64,000 nt of DNA from Bacteroidales bacterium (GTDB lineage Bacteria; Bacteroidota; Bacteroidia; Bacteroidales; P3). Position 1 is the stretch's first letter; each line of letters opens with the position of its first letter. The translations under genes were made by a program, and so were the position numbers. The notes beneath the pieces are model-generated. The model was given only the letters and a program-made list of their open reading frames with translations. It had not been told where the DNA came from and ran no database searches. The DNA is taken from NCBI GenBank assembly GCA_024681475.1, contig JAILAT010000047.1, forward strand, positions 21,635 to 85,634. Reading direction: 5' to 3'. Below, piece by piece: positions 49,548 to 59,258 of the stretch.

Positions 49548-50798
49548 ATGAAAAGACTGATACTTTTTCTTGCCTCTTTCGCCCTGGTGACGGCAAGCCA
49601 GGCACAACTGAAACCGCGTTCCGACGCCTTCCCTTGGGTGCCGGAGCCTGAACCCAAGGTGGTCAACATGGCCTCAAGCGTCGAGCAGATGGCCAATTGG
49701 AATCGCTATCCCACCTACAGCACCTATCTGGCCATGATGCAGCAGTGGGCCGAGAACTATCCGAATCTTTGTTCGGTCGACACCATAGGAACCTCGACGA
49801 AAGGCCGTTTGGTGCTGGCCATGCACATCGTCCCCCACGATGATGCCGACATTGTCCGTCCGCAGTTTTTCTACTCCTCCACCATCCATGGCGACGAGGT
49901 GACGGGCTTTGTGATGATGCTGCGTCTCATCGACACCCTGCTCAAAGGCTATGGCACCAATCCCGACTACACGCAGCTGATGAACCACGTGGACATCACC
50001 ATCAATCCCCTGGCCAATCCCGACGGCACCTACAGAGGCGGCGACAATACCCTTTCCGGCGCCATGCGCTACAACGGAAACTATGTCGACTTGAATCGCA
50101 ATTTCCCCGACCCATTCGGCACGCCGCCCATCGACGCGCAGCAGAAAGAGGTGACCGACATGATTGCCTATTTCTCCTCCCGCCACTTTGTCCTCTCGGC
50201 CAACCTCCACGGCGGCGCCGAGGTGATGAACTATCCTTGGGACAGCTTCACGTCGTCGCAGAATTTACACCCCTATCATGAGTGGTGGAGAGATGTCTGC
50301 AAGCGTTTTATCGACACCACGCGCAGCTTCAGCAACTCCCATTTCCGCGACGTGACCAGCGAGGGCTATATCGTTGGCGGCGACTGGTATGTGATTCCCA
50401 ACGGCCGACAAGATTACGTCAACTATGTGCACAACTGTCTGGAAATGACCATGGAAATCTCCGTCGACAAGAAACTGTCGAGCGACGAGTTGCCCGAATA
50501 CTGGCGTTTCCTGCAGCATTCGCTGGTCAATTATATCCGCGAGATTCTCACGCTGCCCAATACGGTCGACATCGTTCAGCCCTCTGACAGCATGGCGTTT
50601 AGCTGCTATCCCAACCCCACAAGCAGCTGGGTGCGGCTGAGCGCCCCTGCCCCCTACGAGGTGATGCTCTTCAGCGCCAACGGCGCTCTTGTCCAGCGCC
50701 TGCCAGCCGGCACGGAATATGTTGATATGCAGTCGCTCCACAAGGGCGTCTACCTGCTGCGTTGCGGAGGCCATACCGCTAAAATCGTCAAACAGTGA
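49548..50798 (+). CDS. M14 family zinc carboxypeptidase with T9SS type A C-terminus
   Basis: STIHGDEVTG, NPLANPDGTYRGG, VDLNRNFPDPFG; SCYPNPTSSWVRLSAP...GVYLLRCGGHTAKIVKQ. Confidence 0.9.
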   Translation: MKRLILFLASFALVTASQAQLKPRSDAFPWVPEPEPKVVNMASSVEQMANWNRYPTYSTYLAMMQQWAENYPNLCSVDTIGTSTKGRLVLAMHIVPHDDADIVRPQFFYSSTIHGDEVTGFVMMLRLIDTLLKGYGTNPDYTQLMNHVDITINPLANPDGTYRGGDNTLSGAMRYNGNYVDLNRNFPDPFGTPPIDAQQKEVTDMIAYFSSRHFVLSANLHGGAEVMNYPWDSFTSSQNLHPYHEWWRDVCKRFIDTTRSFSNSHFRDVTSEGYIVGGDWYVIPNGRQDYVNYVHNCLEMTMEISVDKKLSSDELPEYWRFLQHSLVNYIREILTLPNTVDIVQPSDSMAFSCYPNPTSSWVRLSAPAPYEVMLFSANGALVQRLPAGTEYVDMQSLHKGVYLLRCGGHTAKIVKQ

Positions 50799-52027
50799 GT
50801 CGTTACAGCCACTTGGCTGTGGCCATCCCCATGATGGCCGAGCGCGACAATATTGCCGCGTTGCTCGACAATCTTCGTCGTCAGACGCTCCATCATTTTA
50901 CCGTCTATTGTTGTGTCAACAACCCCGAGGGATGGGCGAATAGCGCAGACCCCTGGGATCATGATGTTTACGAGCAGAATCAGGACACCCTCGCTATGCT
51001 GCGCGGCGCGGGCGACATCACGCTGAAGGTGATGGATTGCAGCAGCCCGGGCTGTGGGCAGTCTTCCAAGCAGCGCGGCGTGGGCTGGGCTCGAAAGCGC
51101 CTCTTCGAGCAAGTCTGCGAGGATTGCCGGGCAACCCTGACCGACGACAGTACGCTGATAGTCAGTATGGATGCCGACACGGCTTTCCCTGTTTCCTATT
51201 TGGAATCTGTGCTGGCCACCATGAGCGGCAACCCCGCTCTGGCCGCTTTGGCGGTGCCCTACTATCATCCTTTGAGTGGCCACGAGGCTTCTGACCGTGC
51301 CATGTTGCGCTATGAGCTGTATATGCGTCACTACGCCATAAGTCTCATGGAATCAGGCATTCCCTATTGCTTCACTGCGCTGGGCAGCGCGATGGTCTTC
51401 CCCGTGTGGGCTTACCGCCGTGTCGGCGGCATCACCCCCTTGCAGGGAGGCGAGGACTTCTATCTGATGCAGAAATTCGCCAAGACGGGGCATATTGGAC
51501 TCTGGCTATCAGACGCTTCCGATTCCAGCGGTGCGACACCCTGCTGCGTCCGTCCCCAGGGCCGCCCGTCGTGCAGAGTCCCTTTCGGCACAGGTCCCGC
51601 TATCGCCAAAGGCCTTGATTCCATAGAAGATAGCTATCCTTTCTATCCAGCCGAAGGTTTCGCTGCGGTGCGCGACACCTACGCGCTGTTTCCACAATTG
51701 TACGACGCTGAGGTGGAGACTCCAATGAGTGCTTTTCTCCGTCAGCAGCTGAAGACGGAAAACCTCTGGCAGCCGCTGCGTAAAAATTTTAGAACAAGAG
51801 AGTTGTTCGTCCACGCGTGCCAAGAGCGCGTCGACGGACTCCGTATACTCCAATACCTGAAGACCTTTCCCCTCCGCATGGCCGAAGAGGAGCTTGGCGC
51901 ATTCTGCCGTAAGCATAATATCCCGATAGCGCCGTCCTTCAGTTTCAAAATCACGCCGATATCCGACATCAACAATCTCCGCGACGCCTTCTTTGCGCTG
52001 GAATGCCGTCTCCGGAAGCGGTTGTAA
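50795..52027 (+). CDS. Glycosyltransferase family 2-like protein
   Basis: HLAVAIPMMAERDNIAALLDNLRRQTL; SMDADTAFPVSYLE. Confidence 0.78.
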   Translation: MSRYSHLAVAIPMMAERDNIAALLDNLRRQTLHHFTVYCCVNNPEGWANSADPWDHDVYEQNQDTLAMLRGAGDITLKVMDCSSPGCGQSSKQRGVGWARKRLFEQVCEDCRATLTDDSTLIVSMDADTAFPVSYLESVLATMSGNPALAALAVPYYHPLSGHEASDRAMLRYELYMRHYAISLMESGIPYCFTALGSAMVFPVWAYRRVGGITPLQGGEDFYLMQKFAKTGHIGLWLSDASDSSGATPCCVRPQGRPSCRVPFGTGPAIAKGLDSIEDSYPFYPAEGFAAVRDTYALFPQLYDAEVETPMSAFLRQQLKTENLWQPLRKNFRTRELFVHACQERVDGLRILQYLKTFPLRMAEEELGAFCRKHNIPIAPSFSFKITPISDINNLRDAFFALECRLRKRL

Positions 52028-52170
52028 CAGCACGAAATGGGCAAAAAGTCAAAATAATTTTGCCATTTCACTAAAAATGTGTATTTTTGCAATTCGAAAT
52101 AGCCTGCAAAGGGCTCTGTTGAATCATGCTGTTATTGCATGTAATGAATAATTTATAAAGTATTAAAGAT

Positions 52171-53916
52171 ATGGCACAAACGACACTCGACGCCACGACG
52201 CTGGCGAATGTGAAAACTTGGCTCGAAGGGGCTTACGACGAAGATACCAAAGCGGCCATCCGCAAGATGCAGGCCGAGAACCCTGAGGAACTGAACGAGA
52301 GCTTCTATCGCAATCTGGAGTTCGGCACTGGCGGACTGCGCGGCATCATGGGTGTGGGCACCAACCGTATGAACCGCTACACGGTGGGCATGGCCACACA
52401 AGGCCTGGCAAACTATGTAAAGAGCTGTTTCCAAGGCGAGAAAGAGCTGCGTGCAGCCATCTCGCACGACAGCCGCAACCACAGCCGCGAGTTTGCTGAA
52501 ATCACCGCCAACGTGCTGGCCGCCAACGGCTTCACGGTCTATCTGTTTGAGGACCTGCGTCCGACCCCCGAACTCTCGTATGCCGTGCGCTACTTCAAAT
52601 GCCACACGGGCGTTATGTTGACGGCGTCGCACAACCCCAAGGAGTATAACGGCTACAAGGCCTACTGGAACGACGGATGCCAACTGACGGCGCCGCACGA
52701 CACCAACGTCATCGACGAGGTGCTGAAAATCAAGGAGCTCAGCGACGTGTGCTGGGAGGGTGGCAACGGCAAGATTGTCACCATCGGCCAGGAGGTCGAC
52801 GAGGCCTTCATGCGCGAAGTGGAGAAGAACGTGCTGCACCCCGAGTGCATCCGTGAGCACCACGACCTGAAAATCGTCTACACGCCGCTGCACGGTACGG
52901 GTATCACCATGATTCCGAAGATGTTGGAGCGTCTGGGCTTCACCAATGTCAACGTGGTGAAGGAGCAGGCTACCCCCGACGGTAACTTCCCCACCACACC
53001 GTCGCCCAACCCCGAGGAGCACGCCGCCATGAAGATGGCCGTAGACCTGGCCAAGCAGATTGACGCCGACATTGTCTTTGCCAGCGACCCCGATGCCGAC
53101 CGCGTGGGTGTGGCCGTGAAGAAACCCGACGGCGAATGGATGCTGCTCAACGGCAACCAGACCCTCAGCGTCATCATCTACTACCTGCTGAAAGAGTGGA
53201 AAGAGAAAGGCAAACTTACTGGCAAAGAGTATATTATCAAAACCATCGTCACCAGCGAGCTGCCTGCCGACATCGCCAAGCGCTATGGCGCCAAGGTCTA
53301 CGATGTGCTGACAGGCTTCAAATGGATCGGTGCCAAGATCCGTGAGCTGGAAGGCAAGGAACTCTATATCGGTGGCGGCGAAGAGAGCTACGGCTACATG
53401 ATTGGCGACTTTGTGCGCGACAAGGATGCCGTGGGCGCCTGCGCCATGATTGCCGAGATAGCAGCCTGGGCCGCCTCGCAGGGCAAGACATTCTTCGACG
53501 TGCTCGTCGACCTCTACAAAGAATTCGGTTTCTACAAGGAGGGTCTGCTCAGCGTGGTGCGCAAAGGCAAGAGCGGCGCCGAGGAAATCCAGCAGATGAT
53601 GAAAGACTACCGCGAGAACCCGCCGGCCGAAATCAACGGCAGCAAGGTGGTGTGCATCAAGGACTACAAGCTCCTCGAAAGCAAGGATATGGCTACCGGT
53701 GCCACGGAGAAGATAACCCTGCCGGCCAGCAATGTGCTGCAGTTCTTCACCGCCGACGGCAACAAGGTGACGGTGCGCCCCAGCGGCACGGAGCCGAAAA
53801 TCAAGTTCTACTTCGGCGTGAAGGGCGACCTGTGCTGCAAAGAGCGTTTCGACGAGACAAACGCAGCCCTCGACGGAAAGATAGAAGCAATCAAGAAGTC
53901 TATGGGGCTGGTGTAA
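52171..53916 (+). CDS. pgm: Phosphoglucomutase/phosphomannomutase
   Basis: GTGGLRGIMGVGTNRMN; GVMLTASHNPKEYNGYKAYW; FASDPDADRVGVA; VRPSGTEPKIKFY. Confidence 0.95.
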   Translation: MAQTTLDATTLANVKTWLEGAYDEDTKAAIRKMQAENPEELNESFYRNLEFGTGGLRGIMGVGTNRMNRYTVGMATQGLANYVKSCFQGEKELRAAISHDSRNHSREFAEITANVLAANGFTVYLFEDLRPTPELSYAVRYFKCHTGVMLTASHNPKEYNGYKAYWNDGCQLTAPHDTNVIDEVLKIKELSDVCWEGGNGKIVTIGQEVDEAFMREVEKNVLHPECIREHHDLKIVYTPLHGTGITMIPKMLERLGFTNVNVVKEQATPDGNFPTTPSPNPEEHAAMKMAVDLAKQIDADIVFASDPDADRVGVAVKKPDGEWMLLNGNQTLSVIIYYLLKEWKEKGKLTGKEYIIKTIVTSELPADIAKRYGAKVYDVLTGFKWIGAKIRELEGKELYIGGGEESYGYMIGDFVRDKDAVGACAMIAEIAAWAASQGKTFFDVLVDLYKEFGFYKEGLLSVVRKGKSGAEEIQQMMKDYRENPPAEINGSKVVCIKDYKLLESKDMATGATEKITLPASNVLQFFTADGNKVTVRPSGTEPKIKFYFGVKGDLCCKERFDETNAALDGKIEAIKKSMGLV

Positions 53917-53936
53917 ACCAATAGATTACATGATAA

Positions 53937-53976
53937 AGGTGGCCAAACTGTCATAGCTTGGCCACCTTTTTTTTCG
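53937..53976. terminator. Intrinsic terminator-like hairpin
   Basis: aaggtggccaa-actgtcatag-cttggccacctttttttt. Confidence 0.85.
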
Positions 53977-54078
53977 ACGTGTGGAGGTCGGAAACCGTCC
54001 CGCCCCGATAACAGCCTCATGGAGAACCAATTAATGCACTTGGCGAAAAAATAATTTCCCCAATCCGATTTTTTTGTG

Positions 54079-54086
54079 TATCTTTG
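54079..54086 (+). promoter_or_regulatory. Putative -7 element (TATCTTTG) of tnaA
   Basis: tgtgtatctttgca; no convincing -33 partner. Confidence 0.45.
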
Positions 54087-54101
54087 CAAAAGTAAACCAC
54101 G

Positions 54102-54137
54102 ATGTTGAATCGTCTTTTTTGGGTTCGATGTTATTGA
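54102..54137 (+). CDS. Candidate Trp-containing leader peptide MLNRLFWVRCY upstream of tnaA
   Basis: atg ttg aat cgt ctt ttt tgg gtt cga tgt tat tga, a few bases downstream of the predicted promoter. Confidence 0.3.
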   Translation: MLNRLFWVRCY

Positions 54138-54345
54138 TACACAATAGAATATCGTGAAAAACGCTATCGACATAAACGTTCGTAACCTTTTCTTGAACAT
54201 CAAGAAAAGAGACGTTTATTGTCTTCTCTAGAGGCTTTCCTTCGAATGCCCGTCGACACTGACACATGGCCCCACACCGTGTGTTTCTTCTGTTTGTGTG
54301 GACCGAAATCAATTAATTTAATTACATAACTAAAACAATATTATT

Positions 54346-55722
54346 ATGGAACTTCCATTTGCAGAATCTTGGAAAATTAAGATGGTGGAACCCATTAAGA
54401 AATCCACCCGCGAACAGCGTGAGAAATGGCTGAACGAAGCTCACCAGAATGTGTTCATGCTGAAGAGCGACTATGTGTACATCGACCTGCTGACCGATAG
54501 CGGTACGGGCGCACAGAGCGACCGCCAGTGGGCTGCCATGATGATGGGCGACGAGAGCTACGGCGGTGCCCGCTCGTTCTACCACATGAAGGATACCATC
54601 ACCGAGCTGACTGGTTTCGAGTATGTTATCCCCACCCACCAGGGCCGTGCTGCCGAGAACGTGCTGTTCAGCTACCTGGTGAAACCCGGCAATGTCATCC
54701 CCGGCAATGCCCATTTCGACACCACCAAGGGTCATATCGAGAGCCGCAAGGCTTTCGCCATCGACGTGACGGTCCCCGAGGCCTACGACACCCAGCTTGA
54801 GGTGCCTTTCAAAGGCAACGTCAGCCTCGAGAAACTGGAGAAGGTGCTGCAGGAAAACAAAGGTAACGTGCCTTTCATGGTGCTCACCGTGACCAACAAC
54901 ACCGTTGGCGGCCAGCCTGTTTCGATGCAGAACATCCGCGAGACCTGCGAACTGTGCCACAAATATGGCGTGCCCGTCAACGTCGACTCGGCCCGCTTCA
55001 TCGAGAACGCCTACTTCATCAAGACCCGTGAGAAAGGTTACGAGAACAAGACCCTGCGCGAGATAGCCCTGGAGATGTTCAGCTATGCCGACAGCATGAC
55101 GATGAGCGCCAAGAAGGACGGCCTCGTGAACATGGGCGGCTTCATCGCCACCAACAAGAAAGACTGGTACGAAGGTGCCAAGCTGTTCTGCATCCCCTTC
55201 GAGGGCTTCCTGACCTATGGCGGTATGAACGGCCGCGACATGGACGCTCTGGCCGTCGGTCTGAAGGAGAACATTGAGTTCGAGATGGTTGAGACCCGTA
55301 TCAAACAGGTCCACTACCTGGCTTCCAAGCTCGACGAGTACGGCATCCCCTATCAGCGTCCCGCCGGTGGCCACGCCATCTTCGTCGACGCCGACAAGGT
55401 GTTGACCCGCATCCCCAAAGAGGAGTTTCCTGCCCAGACGCTGACTTGCGAGCTGTATCTTGAGGCCGGTATCCGCGCCTGCGAGATTGGCTACGTGCTG
55501 GCCGACCGCGACCCCGTGACGCGCGAGAACCGCTTTGGCGGCAACGACTTCGTGCGCCTGTGCATCCCGCGCCGCGTGTACACCAACAACCACATGGACG
55601 TCATCGCCGCTGCCCTGAAGAATGTCTTCGACCGTCGCGATCAGATCACCCGCGGTCTGGAGATCACCTGGGAGGCCGAGTTGATGCGCCACTTCACCTG
55701 CCAGTTCCGTCGCTTGGGTTAA
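54346..55722 (+). CDS. tnaA: Tryptophanase
   Basis: MELPFAESWKIKMVEPI; YIDLLTDSGTGAQSDRQWAAMMMGDESY; MTMSAKKDGLVNMGGF (PLP Lys). Confidence 0.92.
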   Translation: MELPFAESWKIKMVEPIKKSTREQREKWLNEAHQNVFMLKSDYVYIDLLTDSGTGAQSDRQWAAMMMGDESYGGARSFYHMKDTITELTGFEYVIPTHQGRAAENVLFSYLVKPGNVIPGNAHFDTTKGHIESRKAFAIDVTVPEAYDTQLEVPFKGNVSLEKLEKVLQENKGNVPFMVLTVTNNTVGGQPVSMQNIRETCELCHKYGVPVNVDSARFIENAYFIKTREKGYENKTLREIALEMFSYADSMTMSAKKDGLVNMGGFIATNKKDWYEGAKLFCIPFEGFLTYGGMNGRDMDALAVGLKENIEFEMVETRIKQVHYLASKLDEYGIPYQRPAGGHAIFVDADKVLTRIPKEEFPAQTLTCELYLEAGIRACEIGYVLADRDPVTRENRFGGNDFVRLCIPRRVYTNNHMDVIAAALKNVFDRRDQITRGLEITWEAELMRHFTCQFRRLG

Positions 55723-55750
55723 TAGCCTGAGGCGAAAGCAGATAAATGTT

Positions 55751-55786
55751 GCAGGCGGCGCCCCATCGGGGCGCCGCCTGCTGTTT
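55751..55786. terminator. Intrinsic terminator-like hairpin
   Basis: gcaggcggcgcccc-atc-ggggcgccgcctgctgtttg. Confidence 0.85.
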
Positions 55787-56099
55787 GTTCTGCCCCTGAC
55801 AGACCAGGGAAAAAGTAACACGCGGAAGTCCAATTCTTCCAATAACTTATCTTGGACGGCGGAGAAAGGCCTCCTCGCCGCTCCCTGCCCTCTTCCTGAC
55901 GGTCTCCCCAAGTGCGGTGCTTTGGGGCCAATCTGTTAGCCCGCAACCTCCCCTAGCGGACTCCAAAACGGCCTTGCGATACGGCAAAATGGTTGTATAC
56001 TTGCACTCGAAAACGGGACGGAAACATGCCACGCCGGCAGGCAGAAAGCCGAAGCGTTTTCAGCAACACATTATTATTAACCTTTTAATACTTACAACC

Positions 56100-56768
56100 A
56101 TGTTCACTTTAGACAACGACAGCCAGTCGTTAATGGCAAAAATCAACACGGGTATCCTCGGCGGCTTCAACGGCCCGCTGGGTCCTGTGGTAGGCTATGC
56201 CTGGAAGGGCAAGGCGTGCATGCGCACCAAGGCCCTCTCTGTTCTCAACCCCAACACCGAGGCGCAGCAGATGTGGCGCTATCGCTTCAAGGTCATCACC
56301 CAGCTGGGTGCTTCGTGTCTCACCTTCATCCACACCGGCTTCCACCAGCAGGCCAAGGAGATGACCGAGAGCAACGTCTTCATGGCGAAGAACATCTGCG
56401 ATGTCTTCACGGGCACCTGGCCCAACCTGACGCTGGCCTACTCGAAGCTTGTCTTCGCCGCAGGCTCGCTCGACCTCCCCTTCAACCCCGCCGCCACGGC
56501 GTCGGAGACCGCCATCACCTTCACCTGGACCGACAACTCGGGCGTGGGCAACGCTTCCGCCACCGACAAGGCCAACGTGCTTATCTACAACAAGTCGCAG
56601 CACACCGCACAGACCGTGATGGAGGCTGCTGCACGCACCGCTGCCACTTTCTCCTACACCTTTCCCACGGCGTGGGCCGGCGACGAGGTGGAACTCTACT
56701 TCTACATGTCCAACGCCGCCGCCACCAACAACTCGCCGTCGGTGTACCTTGGCAACATCACGCTCTGA
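56100..56768 (+). CDS. DUF6266 family protein
   Basis: MAKINTGILGGFNGPLGPVVGYAWKGKACMRTK N-terminal pattern. Confidence 0.72.
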   Translation: MFTLDNDSQSLMAKINTGILGGFNGPLGPVVGYAWKGKACMRTKALSVLNPNTEAQQMWRYRFKVITQLGASCLTFIHTGFHQQAKEMTESNVFMAKNICDVFTGTWPNLTLAYSKLVFAAGSLDLPFNPAATASETAITFTWTDNSGVGNASATDKANVLIYNKSQHTAQTVMEAAARTAATFSYTFPTAWAGDEVELYFYMSNAAATNNSPSVYLGNITL

Positions 56769-56799
56769 CACTCCACTCCCCCATGGTGGGGAACTCCCG

Positions 56800-56832
56800 G
56801 CCCCTTGGGGCGGCGCAGCCGCCCCAAGGGGC
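56800..56832. terminator. Strong hairpin
   Basis: gccccttggggcggc-gca-gccgccccaaggggc perfect 15-bp stem. Confidence 0.7.
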
Positions 56833-56874
56833 TTTCCATAAGAAAAAGATAATCATAAGTATAATACATAATGA

Positions 56875-56940
56875 GGACTTCTATCAATAGCCTCGGAGAG
56901 GCTAACTCTCAATAGCCCCGCACAAGGAACGCAGTGTGGG
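56875..56940 (+). repeat. 66-bp structured repeat, copy 1
   Basis: ggacttctatcaatagcctcggagaggctaactctcaatagccccgcacaaggaacgcagtgtggg; ~60/66 identical to the reverse complement of 62590-62655. Confidence 0.88.
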
Positions 56941-57012
56941 GTAACAAGATAGGAACAATAAGCGTCTTGGAGAGACGCGCTCACAAAGAATAAATAGAAC
57001 CCACCATATATT

Positions 57013-57579
57013 ATGTCCAAGAAAACATTTTTCCCCACCAAGTATTTCCAGGCGCTGGTGATGGCCTACGACCCTTTCACGCCGCTGGCCGAGAGTGCCG
57101 AGGAGCTGGAATGGCAGTCGCTGCTGCTGGCCCAGGAGTCCGAGCCGTTGCTGGAGGTGGTGCGTCCGGCTTTCGTGTCGACGCGCCCCGACGCTGCCTC
57201 GCAGTGCCGCTTCGACGCGTTGATGAGTGTGGCCATGGATGTGGGCGTCGAGATGCTGCAGAGCTTCCCGCTACTGGAGCTTGTGGCACAAGGAGCGCCG
57301 AAAAGCCAGGTGCAGCGTGCCCTGATGGCCATGCCCGAATGCTTTGGCACGTTGCGACCTTTTCTGGCCGACGAGCTGCGCAGCTATGGTCTGCCCCAGC
57401 ACAACCGCCGCTACTATGAGGCACAACTCTATGCCGGCCATGTCACTTTTGTCGTCGGGCGGCGGCTGCCACCCGGCGTGCCGACGGGCACGCGGGTAGT
57501 GACTGAACGCCGCGACTTATACTTCCGATTCGGCCCATCGGTGTTGCACCCTTTTCTGCAGTTTTTCTGCCGCCATTAG
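57013..57579 (+). CDS. Hypothetical protein
   Basis: 188 aa ORF with coding-like composition; no family recognised. Confidence 0.6.
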   Translation: MSKKTFFPTKYFQALVMAYDPFTPLAESAEELEWQSLLLAQESEPLLEVVRPAFVSTRPDAASQCRFDALMSVAMDVGVEMLQSFPLLELVAQGAPKSQVQRALMAMPECFGTLRPFLADELRSYGLPQHNRRYYEAQLYAGHVTFVVGRRLPPGVPTGTRVVTERRDLYFRFGPSVLHPFLQFFCRH

Positions 57580-57910
57580 GCTGCCGTTCCGGTATCCGGA
57601 AAGTTATGAACAATAGGGGAGGAAAGGGTGCCATATCTAAATTAACAAATTGATAATCAATAGTGATGTTATGTTTATAAAAAATTAAGAAAAAAAATTT
57701 TGGAGGTTCGGTGAAATGTTGTAACTTTGCAGCAAGTTTTCTTCCCAAAACGCTGTCGCCATGCGGCTGTCGAGAGCAGACAGAGAACGGGTTAGCCCTT
57801 CCGGCGCCCCTCGGCCCAAGACCCATGTTGGCGACAGCGGACACCCTGACTCCCGAGCGCTGCGGAGTGGACATAGAGCTCCGACAATATCATGCAAAAC
57901 CATAACCATC

Positions 57911-58816
57911 ATGTCAACGACGAAGCAACATATACAGCCAAGCTCTACGGAGGGACTAGCCCAGGAAAAGGGACAGTCCGCTGTTTCGTTGCCGTCGGCA
58001 CCGTCGTTGGCACCACCGCAGCCTGAGGTGCCTCCATCCTTCCACACCAATGGCCCCCCCAACTGTTCACAGCCCTTCCCGAATCTGGCCTCAGACGATT
58101 TGCTGGTGCGTCTGAAGGCCTTGGAACAAGAAAACCAGCAACTGAAAGACGACAAGCGAGTCCTGCAGAAAGAGAGGCAGGTCATACTAGAAGAGAATAC
58201 CTCAATAAGAAAAGAGAACACATCGCTGAGAGATGAGAATACTTCCATAAGAGACGAAAACACGAAGCTGCGTAAAAAAAACGCCAAGCAGCAGGACCTC
58301 ATCGACGCTTTGCGCAATCAAACGTCGCAGCCCGTCGACGCCCCTGCACAAAGAAATCCTGAAAACCAGTACTATATTCCTCCGCAATCCGCCACATTGC
58401 CATCCCCCCAGCCCCCCACCAACAATCCTTTTGCCCAAGACGACAAGGCCTACAAGAAGACTTACCGCAAGCCTCATGCCGACCGTGTGCTCACCCCCGA
58501 AGACAGCGAGCGCGCCCTGCTGCGCAAAAAGTGCCTGAACTCCGTCTACACAACTCGGCGTGCCACCCGTTTCTGGGACGCCCTCATCGACGAGCATATT
58601 GTCGACAAGAACTATCAGCCGCTGTGTTCGCGCTCACAGATGGGCGAGATAGCCTACTGCCTGTCGAAGCTGAACATCAACAACAACGGGCGCACCGATT
58701 GGAAGACCTTCGAGGATCTGTGGGGGCTGCACAATCTCTGCGCCGATTGGCGCCGCCTGGAGAAAAACGAGACGGCCGACCGCATCCGCCAGCTCTTCGA
58801 GGCCACCGCCAGTTAG
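57911..58816 (+). CDS. Hypothetical coiled-coil protein with heptad tandem repeats
   Basis: EENTSIRKENTSLRDENTSIRDENTKLRKKN; conserved-looking C-terminal domain. Confidence 0.68.
   Translation: MSTTKQHIQPSSTEGLAQEKGQSAVSLPSAPSLAPPQPEVPPSFHTNGPPNCSQPFPNLASDDLLVRLKALEQENQQLKDDKRVLQKERQVILEENTSIRKENTSLRDENTSIRDENTKLRKKNAKQQDLIDALRNQTSQPVDAPAQRNPENQYYIPPQSATLPSPQPPTNNPFAQDDKAYKKTYRKPHADRVLTPEDSERALLRKKCLNSVYTTRRATRFWDALIDEHIVDKNYQPLCSRSQMGEIAYCLSKLNINNNGRTDWKTFEDLWGLHNLCADWRRLEKNETADRIRQLFEATAS
58193..58278 (+). repeat. About four degenerate 21-bp tandem units within CDS
   Basis: gagaatacctcaataagaaaa / gagaacacatcgctgagagat / gagaatacttccataagagac / gaaaacacgaagctgcgtaaa. Confidence 0.75.
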
Positions 58817-58966
58817 CTGCTGAGCACAAAAACATTGAGCTCCCGCTGATCCATTGGTATTGTTATTATTATGGATAAAAAAGTAAGGTTGCTGCAGCCA
58901 AAAATAAAATCAAGACAATGAAACGTTAAGCCGACGGCTTCAGGGACATGGGGATTACCGGAGGAT

Positions 58967-59209
58967 ATGTCGAAAACCACACTCCGAAAGTATAAAGAGG
59001 ACGAAAGCGACTATCATACTTGCAGTTGGCTGACCACCTCGGAATTCCGTGAATGTATCGACCACGCTAACAAAGCTGCGGAGGAACTCGAGGTAACCTT
59101 CTCCCCTCGGTTCGACCCGCGCCCAGATTACGAGCGCATCTACCAGTATATGAAGGAAGGTGACGAGGCAGGAGAACCGTCAAGAATTGTCTTTTGGTTC
59201 GACAATTGA
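58967..59209 (+). CDS. Small hypothetical protein
   Basis: 80 aa ORF MSKTTLRKYKEDESDYHTCSWLTTSEFRECIDH... Confidence 0.5.
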   Translation: MSKTTLRKYKEDESDYHTCSWLTTSEFRECIDHANKAAEELEVTFSPRFDPRPDYERIYQYMKEGDEAGEPSRIVFWFDN

Positions 59210-59258
59210 AAAATATTTCGTATTTTTGCACTTTAAATACAAAGTAAATAACAATAAT

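Noticed and set aside
54031-54312. 93-aa minus-strand ORF in the tnaA leader
   Set aside because: Antisense to the leader, no signature; less plausible than a structured 5' UTR.
54322-55911. 529-aa minus-strand ORF
   Set aside because: Shadow ORF antisense to tnaA, which has a clear family signature.
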